Shown here piece by piece: positions 15,170 through 24,784 of a DNA stretch of 64,000 bases. Made by a program: the position numbers and the translations under genes. How positions within the stretch are numbered: position 1 is the stretch's first letter; each line of letters opens with the position of its first letter. The notes beneath the pieces were generated by a model that did not search any database, had not been told where the DNA came from, and saw only the letters and a list, made by a program, of their open reading frames with translations. This DNA comes from an uncultured Campylobacter sp. (GTDB taxonomy: Bacteria; Campylobacterota; Campylobacteria; Campylobacterales; Campylobacteraceae): NCBI RefSeq assembly GCF_937973075.1, contig NZ_CALBWL010000026.1:65612-129611 (forward strand), read 5' to 3'.

Positions 15170-15684
15170 TTCGATTTTTCTTTTAGACTTTTTTTGAATT
15201 CTTTATCAAATTTTTTGCGTTTATTGTATCCGATGCGCTCGATGAAAAGATGTCCGTCGAGGTGGTCCATCTCGTGCTGTATACAGACGGCTAGCAGTTC
15301 GCTAGCGTCCATTTCGTGGGTATTGCCGGTGCGGTCTTGAAACTGTACCGTGATAAACTCGGCGCGCGTGACGTCCTCGTAAAAGCCGGGCACCGACAAG
15401 CAGCCCTCCTGAAATACGACCTCGCCCTCCTTTTTTAAAATTTGCGGATTGATGATCTCGATGAGGTCTTTTTTGTCTTGGATTTTTTCCTCATTGGCTA
15501 AATTTATGATCAAAGCGCGCACGGGCCTGCCTACCTGGATGGCGGCAAGGCCTATGCCGTTTTTTGCGATCATCGTCTCATACATATCATCCAAAAGCTC
15601 GCCCAGCGCCGCGTCGAATTTCACGACCTCGGTCGATCTTTGATAAAGCTTTTTATTCGGATAGGTAAGGACGTCCAGGATCAT
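15166..15684 (-). CDS. def: Peptide deformylase
   Basis: Removes the N-formyl group from nascent proteins. 172 aa with all three active-site motifs: GIGLAAIQVG (43-52), EGCLSVPG (93-100, metal ligand C95) and QHEMDHLDG (136-144; H137 and H141 bind metal, E138 catalytic). Adjacent to clpP with no gap, and overlapping comM by 4 bp. It sits with clpP and tig in a nascent-protein processing and quality-control cluster. Confidence 0.97.
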   Translation of the reverse strand: MILDVLTYPNKKLYQRSTEVVKFDAALGELLDDMYETMIAKNGIGLAAIQVGRPVRALIINLANEEKIQDKKDLIEIINPQILKKEGEVVFQEGCLSVPGFYEDVTRAEFITVQFQDRTGNTHEMDASELLAVCIQHEMDHLDGHLFIERIGYNKRKKFDKEFKKSLKEKSK

Positions 15685-16269
15685 CTATTTAAAGCTCTTT
15701 TGAAGTACTTGATCGATCAGTCCGTATTGCACGGCATCCTCGGCGCTCATGAAAAAGTCGCGATCGGTGTCCTTTTCGACCTGCGCGAGATCTTTGCCGG
15801 AATTTTGCGAAAGAATGCCATTTAAAATTTCTTTCATTCGTAAAATTTCTTTAGCTTGGATCTCGATGTCGGTAGCTTGGCCTTGCGCGCCGCCGAGGGG
15901 CTGGTGGATCATTATACGCGAGTTTGGAAGCGCGTAGCGTTTACCTTTTGCGCCGCAGCTTAGCAAAAACGCTCCCATCGACGCCGCTTGCCCGATACAG
16001 ATCGTGCTCACGTCGGGTTTGATGTAATTCATCGTGTCATAAATGCTAAATCCGCTCGTAACCACGCCGCCAGGGGAGTTGATGTATAGATAGATATCCT
16101 TATCCGGGTCTTCCGCTTCCAAAAACAGAAGCTGCGCGACGATCGAGCTTGCTACCGCATCGTCAATCTCGCCGCTAAGCATTACGATGCGGTCTTTTAG
16201 CAGCCTCGAGTAGATGTCGTAGCTGCGCTCTCCGCGACTAGTTTGTTCGATAACGTAAGGAATCACCAT
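15685..16269 (-). CDS. clpP: ATP-dependent Clp protease proteolytic subunit
   Basis: Serine peptidase that forms the degradation chamber used by ClpX/ClpA. 194 aa. Catalytic triad visible: S97 in GQAASMGAFLL, H122 in RIMIHQP and D171 in DRDFFMS. The YINSPGG hinge is conserved. Start ATG sits directly after the tig stop; the stop directly abuts def. Confidence 0.97.
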   Translation of the reverse strand: MVIPYVIEQTSRGERSYDIYSRLLKDRIVMLSGEIDDAVASSIVAQLLFLEAEDPDKDIYLYINSPGGVVTSGFSIYDTMNYIKPDVSTICIGQAASMGAFLLSCGAKGKRYALPNSRIMIHQPLGGAQGQATDIEIQAKEILRMKEILNGILSQNSGKDLAQVEKDTDRDFFMSAEDAVQYGLIDQVLQKSFK

Positions 16270-17583
16270 CTATTCGCCCTTCTCTTCTTTTTTGCCCTGT
16301 TTGGAGAAAATATCGTTAAATAGCTTCTCTTCGATCAGCGCCATTTTGACGGCCGGTAGCATGCCGTTGTTGCGGTATCTATCTAGGTGCTCTTTCGGGT
16401 TTGCGCCATAGGTATAGGCCTCCATATAGACCGCTTGGACTAGTTCCTGATCGCTCACGTCGATCTTGCGCTTTTTGGCTAGCTCGTCGATTAAGAATGT
16501 AAGTTTTACGCTGTTTTCGGCAGCCTTTCTAAATTCTTCGCGCTTTTTATCCAGGGCGTCTTTGTTGTTTTTAAATTCCTCGATCTGCTCTTTTGAAAAG
16601 CCGCTCCATGCGTTGTTAAACTGCAAATTAATCTCTTGCTCGACGATCGCTTTTGGAAGTGCGAAGTTAAATTTTTCGGCGAGCGCGTCGGCAAATTTAG
16701 GCTTTAGATCCTCGTTTATCAGCTTTTGAAGCTTATCGTTTTTGATGCGCTCTTTAATGCGCGCTTCAAATTTCTCCTTGCTCGGCTCTTTCTCGCCCGG
16801 AAGCGCTTGCTTTAGCTCCTCTTCGCCGAGCTCCTTGGCAGGTTTTTTAGCCTGAATTTCATGAAGCTTGACTTTAAAAATCGCGTCCTTGCCGGCTAAG
16901 CTTTTCGCACCGTAATCTTGCGGAAATTTAACCGCTACGTCGCGCTCCTCGCCCACTCTAAGTCCGATCATTCCGTCTTCAAAGCCCGGGATGAATTGAT
17001 TTGAGCCGATCTGAAGGACATAGTCCTGCGCCTTGCCGCCGTCGAATGGCTTGCCGTCCACGAAGCCTTCGAAGTCGAATTTTGCAAAATCGTCTTTGGC
17101 TAGAATTTTTTTATTGGTTTTAGAAAGCGGAGCGATCATCTGCAAAAATTCCGCCACTTTCTCGTCAATCTCTTTTTGGCTAACGCGCGGGCTGCTAAAC
17201 TTAGGGATCAGCTCCTCGTACCCTTCTACGCTAACTTCTGGTCTGAAAGAAATTTCGATCTGCACATCGATGTCGCCTTCTTTTTCGTCAAATTTAGAAA
17301 AGACCGGCTCGGATAAAATTTCATCTTGTTTTTTCTTTAAAATTTTAAGAGACTCGTCAATCATATTTTTAAGAAGCTCCTGCTTTGCATCGCCCTCAAG
17401 CTGCTTGCCGTATCGCTTCAAAACCACCGCGGTAGGCACTTTGCCCTGTCTGAATCCGTCGATTCTTAGCTGCTTGGAGGCCTTTTTGGCTAGCTCTTCT
17501 ACTTTAGCTGCGATCTGCTTTGCTTCGATCTTGCTCGCAGCTACCGCATTTGCGGCATCTTTCATTTTTGCTTTTACTTCCAT
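16270..17583 (-). CDS. tig: Trigger factor, ribosome-associated chaperone/prolyl isomerase
   Basis: 437 aa. The N-terminal ribosome-binding domain carries the signature GFRQGKVP. A central FKBP-like prolyl isomerase domain follows (around DDFAKFDFEGFVDGKPFDGG through FIPGFEDGMIGL). The C-terminal helical chaperone arms are rich in Lys/Glu. First gene of the tig-clpP-def-comM-nnr-purN transcript. AAGGAA lies just before the ATG on the minus strand. Confidence 0.96.
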   Translation of the reverse strand: MEVKAKMKDAANAVAASKIEAKQIAAKVEELAKKASKQLRIDGFRQGKVPTAVVLKRYGKQLEGDAKQELLKNMIDESLKILKKKQDEILSEPVFSKFDEKEGDIDVQIEISFRPEVSVEGYEELIPKFSSPRVSQKEIDEKVAEFLQMIAPLSKTNKKILAKDDFAKFDFEGFVDGKPFDGGKAQDYVLQIGSNQFIPGFEDGMIGLRVGEERDVAVKFPQDYGAKSLAGKDAIFKVKLHEIQAKKPAKELGEEELKQALPGEKEPSKEKFEARIKERIKNDKLQKLINEDLKPKFADALAEKFNFALPKAIVEQEINLQFNNAWSGFSKEQIEEFKNNKDALDKKREEFRKAAENSVKLTFLIDELAKKRKIDVSDQELVQAVYMEAYTYGANPKEHLDRYRNNGMLPAVKMALIEEKLFNDIFSKQGKKEEKGE

Positions 17584-17708
17584 AAAATTCCTTTAGAAAA
17601 TTTAAAAATAGCTCGTAATATATCAAAAAATTTCTTATTTAAAGTATAAATTCCTAAAATTTGCCGAGCCTAAGCGGCTCGCGGCTTTTAAATTTTAAAA
17701 TTTTTAAG

Positions 17709-17735
17709 AGCCCGCCTTGAAATTTAAAGCGGGCT
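17709..17735 (-). terminator. Hairpin terminator of the siderophore receptor gene
   Basis: On the minus strand AGCCCGC and GCGGGCT form a perfect 7-bp GC-rich stem with a 13-nt AT-rich loop, beginning 6 nt past the receptor stop. An A/T-rich tail follows rather than a clean T run. A second smaller hairpin (CGAGCC/GGCTCG) lies near 17664-17684. Confidence 0.55.
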
Positions 17736-17740
17736 TGAGG

Positions 17741-19891
17741 CTAAAATTTTACCGACACGTTAAACATAAACTGCCGCGCGTAGCCCATCTGAATAGGTAT
17801 CACGCTCGTGGTCGTGCCGGTCGAGGATGAGGTATAGTATTTTTTGTCGGTTAAATTTTTGACGTTGAACGAAAAATTCGTATCATAGCCCGAAATTTTA
17901 GTATCGTAGCTCACGAAGGCGTCATAAACTACGGCGTGAGGCAGCTTAAACGCCGTTCCTGCGGGCACGCTCGGTAGGTTCGTGCGCATATAGTAGGTGT
18001 ACCACGAGCCGAAATATCGCGCGCCGCCGCCCAGTCTAAGCCCCTTTGCGCCTAGATGCGCAAAATCGTAGTTGGCAAATAGGCTTGCTTGGTGCTTTGG
18101 CGTCGCTTCCAGCGGTTTGCCGATTAGCACCGCAAAAGCGCCGTCGTCCTCGCGCACCCTCGTTTTGGTGTATGCGTAGCTCGCCGACATGCTAAGCCCC
18201 TGCGTCACGCGCCCGTTTATATCGAGCTCAAATCCTCGCGAGCGAGCCTTGCCGATCGTCTCGCTTATATTATTTACCGTTCGCAGGATGTTTCTTTTAT
18301 CGATATTAAACACCGCCGCGCCCGCAGTGACGCGATCGTTTTGAAATTTAGTGCCGAACTCCACGGATTTACCTTCCTCCGGCTTTAGATCGCCGCCTAT
18401 CGCCTCGCCTATGGACATCTGCGGCGTGAAGCTTTGTGCGTAGTTGGTATATACCGACCACTGCGGGCTTAACAGGTACAAAAGCCCGCCCTGATAGGTC
18501 GTAGCGGCCTTTTTCTGATCGGTGCTGTTCGGTCCTTGCCAGCTTTGTTTGGCTACTTGATCGTAAAATTCCCTACGCACGCCCAAAGAAAGTATCAACT
18601 CGTCGGTTAAATTTATATTATCTTGCGTGTAAAGCCCGATCGTTCTTAGCTTTTGATATTGTATTTTTGGCTCTCTATCGTTCGTTAAGACGGCGCCCGA
18701 AGCGGTCTGTCCGGTAAGCATATTGATGCGTCCAGCGGTGCCTTTTAGAGCGCCCGGACGGTATCTGTAGTAGTTTTTGTAATCCGTGCCGAAAAGAACG
18801 TCGTGCTTAAGCGGGCCCGTTTCAAATTTGCCGTTTAGCGTGACGCTTGCTGCGTGCGTGCGGTGTATGAAATTATCGTAGTAGTTATACGATCGCGTCG
18901 TGCCGGTAAGGCCTTGGGGCGTGAATGGATTGTTCGGACGGACGTAGCCGTATTCGTGCTTGCTGCGCGAGAAAGCGTAGGCGCCTTTCAATATCCAATC
19001 CTCGTTAAATTCCTTCTCAAAGCCGAAATCAACCGTATCGAGCTTGCTTTGTAGTTTATTTACCGGCTCGTCGAAGCGGACTTTGCCGCTGCCGTAAATT
19101 TTACCCGTACTCGGCACCAAAAATGCGCCGCGATCCACAGGATCGGTAGAGCGGCTATGGGTGTAGCCTAAGTTTATCGAATAATCGTCTCCTTGATACG
19201 CAAGCGACGGCGCAAAGAGCGTGTTTTTTATACCGCCGAAATTTCGCCAATAATCCTTCGCGTAGTAATCGAATATAAATCTATACGCAAAGCCGCTATC
19301 TGCGATCGGTCCCGTGGTATCAAATCCCGCGTCCCAATAGTTGCGGTTGCCCAGCCCGCCCCAAAGCTCATTTATAAACTCATACTGCGGCTTTTTGGTT
19401 ACCATGTTTATGACGCCGCCCGGTTGCTGCGCACCGTAGAGCATGCTTGCGGGCCCTTTTAGAACCTCGACGCTTTGAATGGTTTTGTTGAAATTGTGCA
19501 TCACGGCGCCCGGTACGCCGTTGCGCATAATCGAGCCGTCGCGACCCTCGCCGAAGCCGCGCTTGATGATCGCATCGAAAATATTTCCCGTCGTATTTGC
19601 GTAGCTTATGCCGCTTACGTTTTGCAGCGATTCGGCTAAGGTTTCTGGCTTTTTGTCCTTTAGATGCTGCTGCGTTACGACATTTACGGTTTGCGGAATT
19701 TCTAAAATTCTCTTAGTCGTCTTGCCGATCTCGCTGCGTACGGCGCGGTAACCGTCGTCGTTATTCGCCCATTCTACGACCTCGATATCGCCTAGGTTTT
19801 CGCCCGAGGCGGAGTTTGCTGCGGCATTTTGTTCGGCGCAAGCAAAGGAAAAAAGCGCCAAAGCCGCGCCGAAACTCATCTTAAATTTCAT
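17741..19891 (-). CDS. TonB-dependent siderophore receptor
   Basis: 716-aa outer-membrane receptor. Signal peptide MKFKMSFGAALALFSFACA. A short TonB-box-like IEVVEW near residue 37 is followed by a plug domain (IPQTVNVVTQQHLKDKKPET, then VEVLKGPASMLYGAQQPGG and INMVTKKP). A 22-strand barrel then ends in the typical terminal aromatic (VSVKF). It resembles the ferrichrome/ferrioxamine receptor subfamily; the ligand cannot be fixed from sequence. It lies between tig and folE, which (from memory) are neighbours in C. jejuni, so it may be a lineage-specific insertion. A Fur-box-like sequence lies upstream, so iron repression is likely. Confidence 0.92.
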   Translation of the reverse strand: MKFKMSFGAALALFSFACAEQNAAANSASGENLGDIEVVEWANNDDGYRAVRSEIGKTTKRILEIPQTVNVVTQQHLKDKKPETLAESLQNVSGISYANTTGNIFDAIIKRGFGEGRDGSIMRNGVPGAVMHNFNKTIQSVEVLKGPASMLYGAQQPGGVINMVTKKPQYEFINELWGGLGNRNYWDAGFDTTGPIADSGFAYRFIFDYYAKDYWRNFGGIKNTLFAPSLAYQGDDYSINLGYTHSRSTDPVDRGAFLVPSTGKIYGSGKVRFDEPVNKLQSKLDTVDFGFEKEFNEDWILKGAYAFSRSKHEYGYVRPNNPFTPQGLTGTTRSYNYYDNFIHRTHAASVTLNGKFETGPLKHDVLFGTDYKNYYRYRPGALKGTAGRINMLTGQTASGAVLTNDREPKIQYQKLRTIGLYTQDNINLTDELILSLGVRREFYDQVAKQSWQGPNSTDQKKAATTYQGGLLYLLSPQWSVYTNYAQSFTPQMSIGEAIGGDLKPEEGKSVEFGTKFQNDRVTAGAAVFNIDKRNILRTVNNISETIGKARSRGFELDINGRVTQGLSMSASYAYTKTRVREDDGAFAVLIGKPLEATPKHQASLFANYDFAHLGAKGLRLGGGARYFGSWYTYYMRTNLPSVPAGTAFKLPHAVVYDAFVSYDTKISGYDTNFSFNVKNLTDKKYYTSSSTGTTTSVIPIQMGYARQFMFNVSVKF

Positions 19892-19963
19892 TACCGAACT
19901 CCTTGTAGATAAAGCTTATCGAAACGGCGGATTTTAAACAAAAATTTCTTAAATTTAAATATA

Positions 19964-19992
19964 TTATCATTAACATAATGAGATTGATAAAA
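19964..19992 (-). promoter_or_regulatory. Putative Fur box upstream of the siderophore receptor
   Basis: AT-rich sequence that on the minus strand reads TTATCAATCTC then ATTATGTTAATGATAAT. It contains AATGATAAT, half of the classic Fur 19-mer, and a partner TTATCA half-site. It is about 70-100 bp before the receptor ATG, in the divergent gap shared with folE. Confidence 0.45.
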
Positions 19993-20078
19993 TTTCGCGC
20001 GGAATTTTAAAATTTATCAGCGTTATAAAAGGCGTTTTTGAGTAATATCGCGCATCGATTTTTAAGGAATTGCTAAAA

Positions 20079-20663
20079 ATGGACGAAAAAAGCCGAGTAA
20101 AATTTGAAAATTGCGTGTCGCAGATGCTTGAAATTTTAGGCGAGGATCCGAAGCGTGACGGGCTTGCAAAGACGCCTGAGCGCGTAGCTAAAGCCTATGA
20201 GTTTCTAACTAGCGGCTACGAGCTGGACCCAAAAGAAATTTTAAACGACGCGCTGTTTGATAGCAGCAACAACGAGATGGTTTTGATAAAAGATATAGAA
20301 TTTTATAGCCTCTGCGAGCACCATCTGCTGCCTATCATCGGGCGCGCGCATGTAGCGTATATCCCGAATAAAAAGGTCGTGGGGCTTAGCAAAATTCCGC
20401 GTATGGTAAATATTTTCGCGCGCAGGCTGCAGATCCAAGAGCAGCTTACCGAGCAGATCGCAGGCGCTATAGAGGAGGTTATCCATCCGCTCGGCGTGGG
20501 CGTGGTGCTTCAAGCGCGACACATGTGCATGGAGATGCGCGGCGTGCAAAAGATCAACTCGACCACGACTACGTCGGCACTGCGGGGGCTTTTTATCAGC
20601 CGAAACGACACGCGCAAGGAATTTTTCGATCTGATCAACTCCCCGAAAGCTTTTGGTTTTTAA
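20079..20663 (+). CDS. folE: GTP cyclohydrolase I
   Basis: First step of tetrahydrofolate (and queuosine-type) synthesis from GTP. About 194 aa. Zinc ligands and active site are in YSLCEHHLLPIIGRAHVAYIP and RHMCMEMRGV; the signature SKIPRMVNIFARRLQIQEQL is intact. I place the start at ATG 20079, 9 nt after AAGGA; the in-frame TTG at 20070 lies too close to that site. Confidence 0.96.
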   Translation: MDEKSRVKFENCVSQMLEILGEDPKRDGLAKTPERVAKAYEFLTSGYELDPKEILNDALFDSSNNEMVLIKDIEFYSLCEHHLLPIIGRAHVAYIPNKKVVGLSKIPRMVNIFARRLQIQEQLTEQIAGAIEEVIHPLGVGVVLQARHMCMEMRGVQKINSTTTTSALRGLFISRNDTRKEFFDLINSPKAFGF

Positions 20664-20774
20664 AACGGTAAGCGTTAAAGAAAAATTTAGCAATTATGTT
20701 ATATTATCGTGCGAAATTGATAAAAGAGCGAAATTGTCTGATTAAATTTCAGGCAAATTTTAGAAAGGAATTTT

Positions 20775-21974
20775 ATGCAGCGCGTTTATTTGGATAATAA
20801 CGCCACTACGATGGTCGATCCCGAAGTTTTTGAGGAGATGAAGCCGTTTTTTTGCGATAAATACGGCAATCCAAACTCCCTTCACAGCTTCGGTAGCGAG
20901 ACCCATCCCGCGCTAAGAACTGCGATGGATAGGCTCTATGCGGGACTCGGCGCTGCGGACGCGGACGATATCGTCATCACGAGCTGTGCGACCGAGAGCA
21001 ACAACTGGGTTTTAAAAGGAATTTACTACGATAAAATTCTAACCGGCGAGAAAGATAATATCGTCATAAGCTCCGTCGAGCACCCCGCAATCAGCGCGAC
21101 CTGTGCTTTTTTAGAAAAAATTTGCGGCGTAAAGATTACTCGTCTGGGCGTCGATAAAGACGGACTAATCAATCTTAATGAGCTTAGCCAAAAGATCAAC
21201 GACAAAACTGCGCTTGTTAGCGTGATGTGGGCAAATAATGAAACCGGCACGATCTTCCCCGTAAAAAAAATCGCACAAATCGCACACGAGCATGGCGCGC
21301 TATATCATGCCGACGCGGTGCAAGCGATAGGTAAGATAAAGGTAAACGTGCGCGATGCGGACGTGGATTTTTTAAGCCTTTCCGGGCATAAATTTCACGC
21401 TCCAAAGGGCGTCGGCGCACTCTACATCAAAGATAGCAAGCCGCTTACGAGCCTGCTTCACGGCGGCGAGCAGATGGGTGGGCGCCGCAGCGGCACGCTA
21501 AATGTCGCGGGCATCGTGGGGCTCGGCAAAGCCTTGGAGCTAGCGAATAAATTTATAGATTTTGAGCGCACTCAGGTAAGCAGACTGCGCGATAAGCTGG
21601 AGGACGCGCTTTTACAAATTCCAAACGTAAGCGTCGTGGGCGACCGAAGCATTCGCGTGCCAAACACCATCCTCGCCTCGATCCAAGGCGTCGAAGGAGA
21701 GGCGATGCTGTGGGATCTAAATAAAGCCGGCATTGCCGCTTCTACTGGCTCTGCGTGTGCGAGCGAGGCGCTTGAGAATAACCCGATAATGGAAGCGATC
21801 GGCGCAGATAAGGAGCTGGCGCATACGGCGCTAAGACTTTCGCTGTCGCGCTTTACGACGGAGGCGGAGATCGATTACGCGATCGAACATATTGGTAAAG
21901 CTATCGCCCGTCTGCGCGGGATTTCAAGCACGTTTGCTTATGCGCCGCAAGGTTATGAGAAAAATAAAGGATAA
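20775..21974 (+). CDS. nifS: Cysteine desulfurase, NifS type
   Basis: PLP enzyme that supplies sulfur for Fe-S clusters. 399 aa. N-terminal YLDNNATTMVDPEV, the PLP lysine in LSGHKFHAPKGVGALYI, and the catalytic cysteine loop STGSACASEALE are all present. Followed 3 bp later by the NifU scaffold. Campylobacterota use this NIF-type pair as their main Fe-S assembly system. AGAAAGGA precedes the ATG. Confidence 0.95.
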   Translation: MQRVYLDNNATTMVDPEVFEEMKPFFCDKYGNPNSLHSFGSETHPALRTAMDRLYAGLGAADADDIVITSCATESNNWVLKGIYYDKILTGEKDNIVISSVEHPAISATCAFLEKICGVKITRLGVDKDGLINLNELSQKINDKTALVSVMWANNETGTIFPVKKIAQIAHEHGALYHADAVQAIGKIKVNVRDADVDFLSLSGHKFHAPKGVGALYIKDSKPLTSLLHGGEQMGGRRSGTLNVAGIVGLGKALELANKFIDFERTQVSRLRDKLEDALLQIPNVSVVGDRSIRVPNTILASIQGVEGEAMLWDLNKAGIAASTGSACASEALENNPIMEAIGADKELAHTALRLSLSRFTTEAEIDYAIEHIGKAIARLRGISSTFAYAPQGYEKNKG

Positions 21975-21977
21975 AAA

Positions 21978-22979
21978 ATGGCAAAAAATAGTTTGATAAA
22001 CGGCTCGATCTGGGAGCAATACTCGCAAAAAGTGCAGGACCGCATGAATAATCCTCGCTATATGGGCGAGATCACCGAGGAGGAAGCGAAGGCTAGAGGT
22101 GGTAAGCTAGTGGTCGCAGACTTCGGCGCCGAGAGCTGCGGCGATGCGGTGCGGCTGTACTGGCTGATAGATCCTAAGACCGATAGAATTTTAGACGCTA
22201 AATTTAAAAGCTTCGGCTGCGGCACGGCGATTGCGAGTTCGGACACGATGGCTGAGCTTTGCATCGGAAAGACCGTCGATCAAGCGGTGAAGATTACAAA
22301 TTTAGACGTGGAGCACGCGATGCGCGATAACCCCGATGAGCCCGCCGTGCCGCCGCAAAAGATGCACTGCTCGGTAATGGCATACGACGTCATCAAGCAG
22401 GCCGCTGCGAATTATAAGGGCATCGATCCCGCGCATTTTGAGGATGAGATCATCGTGTGCGACTGTGCGCGCGTAAGCCTCGGCACGATCAAAGAAGTTA
22501 TCCGCCTAAACGACCTTCACACGGTCGAAGAGATCACGCAATACACCAAAGCAGGTGCGTTTTGTAAATCCTGCGTGCGCCCGGGCGGACACGAGGAGAA
22601 GGATTACTATCTGGTCGATATTTTAAAGCAAACCAGAGAGGAGATGGAGCGAGAGAGGCTTCAAGCTCAAGCCGAGGCGAGCGCCGCTACTGGCGCGAAA
22701 GCGGGAGCTGAGATGAGCTTTGAGCAGCTAAATTTGATCGGTAAATTTAAAGCTGTCGAAGGGGTGCTTGACGAAGATATTCGCCCGATGCTTCAGATGG
22801 ACGGCGGTAATCTCGACGTCATCGACATCAGGCCCGCAGACGACGGCAAAACCGATATCTACATCCGCTACTTAGGCGCTTGTAGCGGCTGCGCCAGCGG
22901 TGCGAGCGGTACGCTGTATGCGATAGAAAACGTCTTGCAAGAAAACCTTAGCCCAAACATCCGCGTGATGCCGATCTAG
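21978..22979 (+). CDS. nifU: NifU Fe-S cluster assembly scaffold
   Basis: 333-aa three-module scaffold. An IscU-like N-terminal domain (FGAESCGDAVRLYW, SFGCGTAIASSD, KMHCSVMA) is followed by a central [2Fe-2S] BFD-like domain (IIVCDCARVSLGTI and FCKSCVRPGG). An Ala/Glu-rich linker leads to a C-terminal Nfu domain with the CSGCASGASGTL cysteine pair. Paired with nifS. Assembles clusters for transfer to apo-enzymes. Confidence 0.95.
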   Translation: MAKNSLINGSIWEQYSQKVQDRMNNPRYMGEITEEEAKARGGKLVVADFGAESCGDAVRLYWLIDPKTDRILDAKFKSFGCGTAIASSDTMAELCIGKTVDQAVKITNLDVEHAMRDNPDEPAVPPQKMHCSVMAYDVIKQAAANYKGIDPAHFEDEIIVCDCARVSLGTIKEVIRLNDLHTVEEITQYTKAGAFCKSCVRPGGHEEKDYYLVDILKQTREEMERERLQAQAEASAATGAKAGAEMSFEQLNLIGKFKAVEGVLDEDIRPMLQMDGGNLDVIDIRPADDGKTDIYIRYLGACSGCASGASGTLYAIENVLQENLSPNIRVMPI

Positions 22980-23387
22980 GGCTATTACTGCTACGTTTGC
23001 ATCTTAGCTTAGTCTTACGAAATTTAAGAGCTTAAGCTTCTGCGCAACAGCGGAGCTAAATTCCGCCCCTTAGCTAAATCCGCAATTAGACGCTAAATCT
23101 GCGTAGAATTTCGCCGTTTGCTTTTAAAAATATCACAAATTTTGCTAAGGTTTTCTAACGCGAAATTCATCCGTAAATTTTGTCTATAAAAATTTAATTA
23201 AAAAGCTTTTTATTTCGCTCGTGTAAGTTTTTTATGAGATTTCGTTTGTAAATTGGACGTAGAATTTCTCCGCGAATTTCATCTTTTTATAAATTTAGAT
23301 GAAAATGCGCCATAAATCGCAGAATTTTAGCTGGCTATAATTTCTTTTTATTATAATTGCGCCTTATTTCAACTAAAAGGGGAGCAA
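22980..23387 (+). promoter_or_regulatory. Intergenic region with promoter of the binding-protein gene
   Basis: 408 bp without a gene. TATAAT boxes at 23336-23341 and 23352-23357 precede the next gene; the second gives a leader of ~25 nt with AAAAGGGGAG before the ATG. Otherwise AT-rich with many AAATTT words. Confidence 0.5.
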
Positions 23388-24176
23388 ATGAAAGTATTTG
23401 TTTTGGCGGCTCTGCTACTTGGTTTTCTATCTGCAAATTCTTTGGATCAGATCAAAAAAGATAGGCTCGTTCGCATCGGTGTATATAACGATCAGCCGCC
23501 GTTTAGTGCGCTCGTAGACGGCAAATACAGGGGATTTGAGATTACTCTTGGCGAAAAGCTCGGTAAGGAGATTTTCGGCGATAATCCTGGCAAGGTAAAA
23601 TTTATCCCGATCACGGCTTCAAGACGCATTAGCGCTTTACAGCGCAATGAAGCGGATATGGTGATTGCGACCTTTACTCCTACGCCCACGCGAGCGAAAA
23701 AAGTAGATTTTTCGGAGCCTTATTTTAAGGTGCAGGTAGGTGTGCTAGCCAAAAAAGACGAAAATGTCACGAGCTTCGATCAGCTGCGCAAAAAGAGGAT
23801 TTTTGTCATCAAACACTCTCCTATTCACAATTTCTTACGCAAAGCGGGCTTTAGAAAGAATTTAAACTTTTGCGCCAGTTCGGCTAAATGTTACCGCGCT
23901 TTTAAGAGGGCGAAAAATGCCGTGCATGTCGATGATAATCTAATCCTGCACGCATACGCGATCATCGATAATAAAACGCAGGTTGCTTTGGATGGTCTAG
24001 GCAAACAAACTTACAATGCAATCGCCGTACAGAAGGGTAATAATGCGCTGCTAGAGCTAATCAATACATCTTTGGCAGGACTAAAAAAAGATGGATTTTT
24101 GGATAAGACTTTTGATGATACGCTCGGGATTTTTTATCATGGCACGATCGATAAGAAGGAATTCTTGGTTGAATAA
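23388..24176 (+). CDS. Periplasmic amino-acid-type solute-binding protein (family 3)
   Basis: 262 aa with a signal peptide (MKVFVLAALLLGFLSANS). A family-3 binding fold follows: RIGVYNDQPPFSALVDGKYRG, FEITLGEKLGKEIF, the DMVIATFTPTPTRAKKVDFS and EPYF block that contacts the ligand amino group, and a C-terminal LKKDGFLDKT. Similar proteins (e.g. PEB1-like) deliver polar amino acids or cysteine to ABC importers. No permease or ATPase gene is adjacent. The domain following residue ~130 is unusually Lys/Asn-rich. Ligand unknown. Confidence 0.85.
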   Translation: MKVFVLAALLLGFLSANSLDQIKKDRLVRIGVYNDQPPFSALVDGKYRGFEITLGEKLGKEIFGDNPGKVKFIPITASRRISALQRNEADMVIATFTPTPTRAKKVDFSEPYFKVQVGVLAKKDENVTSFDQLRKKRIFVIKHSPIHNFLRKAGFRKNLNFCASSAKCYRAFKRAKNAVHVDDNLILHAYAIIDNKTQVALDGLGKQTYNAIAVQKGNNALLELINTSLAGLKKDGFLDKTFDDTLGIFYHGTIDKKEFLVE

Positions 24177-24784
24177 AATTTCGTGCAGAATTTAACGTGC
24201 GCTTGACTTCCGCGCAAAATTCGGTTCATTGTAATGATAGAGCGAGAAAAATACGTTGCGGGCTTAATTTGCTTTTAGAATTCTGTCTTGATTTTGCTTA
24301 CCTCTCCTAAAGCACAAATTTATCGAAATTGGTGAGGCTATTTAAAACGCGCGCACCACTAGCGCGAAATTCCATTTTCGGAAGTAAAATTTTTAAGCGA
24401 TTCGGCTGCATTTAAAATCTACGCAACTTTTATAGAGTCTGTTTCAATTTTGCGTTTCACAAAACCCGCGCTAGCTTGTAAATTTCTATTTTTCAGCTCC
24501 AAATACCTGCTCCGTCGCTACAACTTTATGATTTAAATTTCAAAAATCCTCTAAAAGGAGTTAAACCTCCAAGCGCTATTATCGCCTCAGTATGGAGAAT
24601 TTAAAATTTACGTCCTACATCAAAGGCAAATCTTATGCAAAATCGGTGCTAAATGAGCAGGCGGAGCAAATAATTTCAAATTTAGCGGTATCTGTCTTAT
24701 CAGGTGCCACGAAGCTGCATATCACAAAGACGCGGCGAATACAAAAAATGGTCGTAAAATTTTACCTCAAGAGCCAATCTTGAT
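24177..24784. other. Intergenic stretch, one doubtful small ORF
   Basis: 608 bp. A plus-strand frame at 24592-24783 would give 63 aa (MENLKFTSYIKGKSYAKSVL...), with no clear ribosome site and no recognised family; I do not call it a gene. It may be a worn remnant. The rest is AT-rich with repeated AAATTT words. Confidence 0.35.

Noticed and set aside
24592..24783. 63-codon plus-strand frame
   Set aside because: Weak initiation context and no recognisable family; kept only as a note in the intergenic entry.
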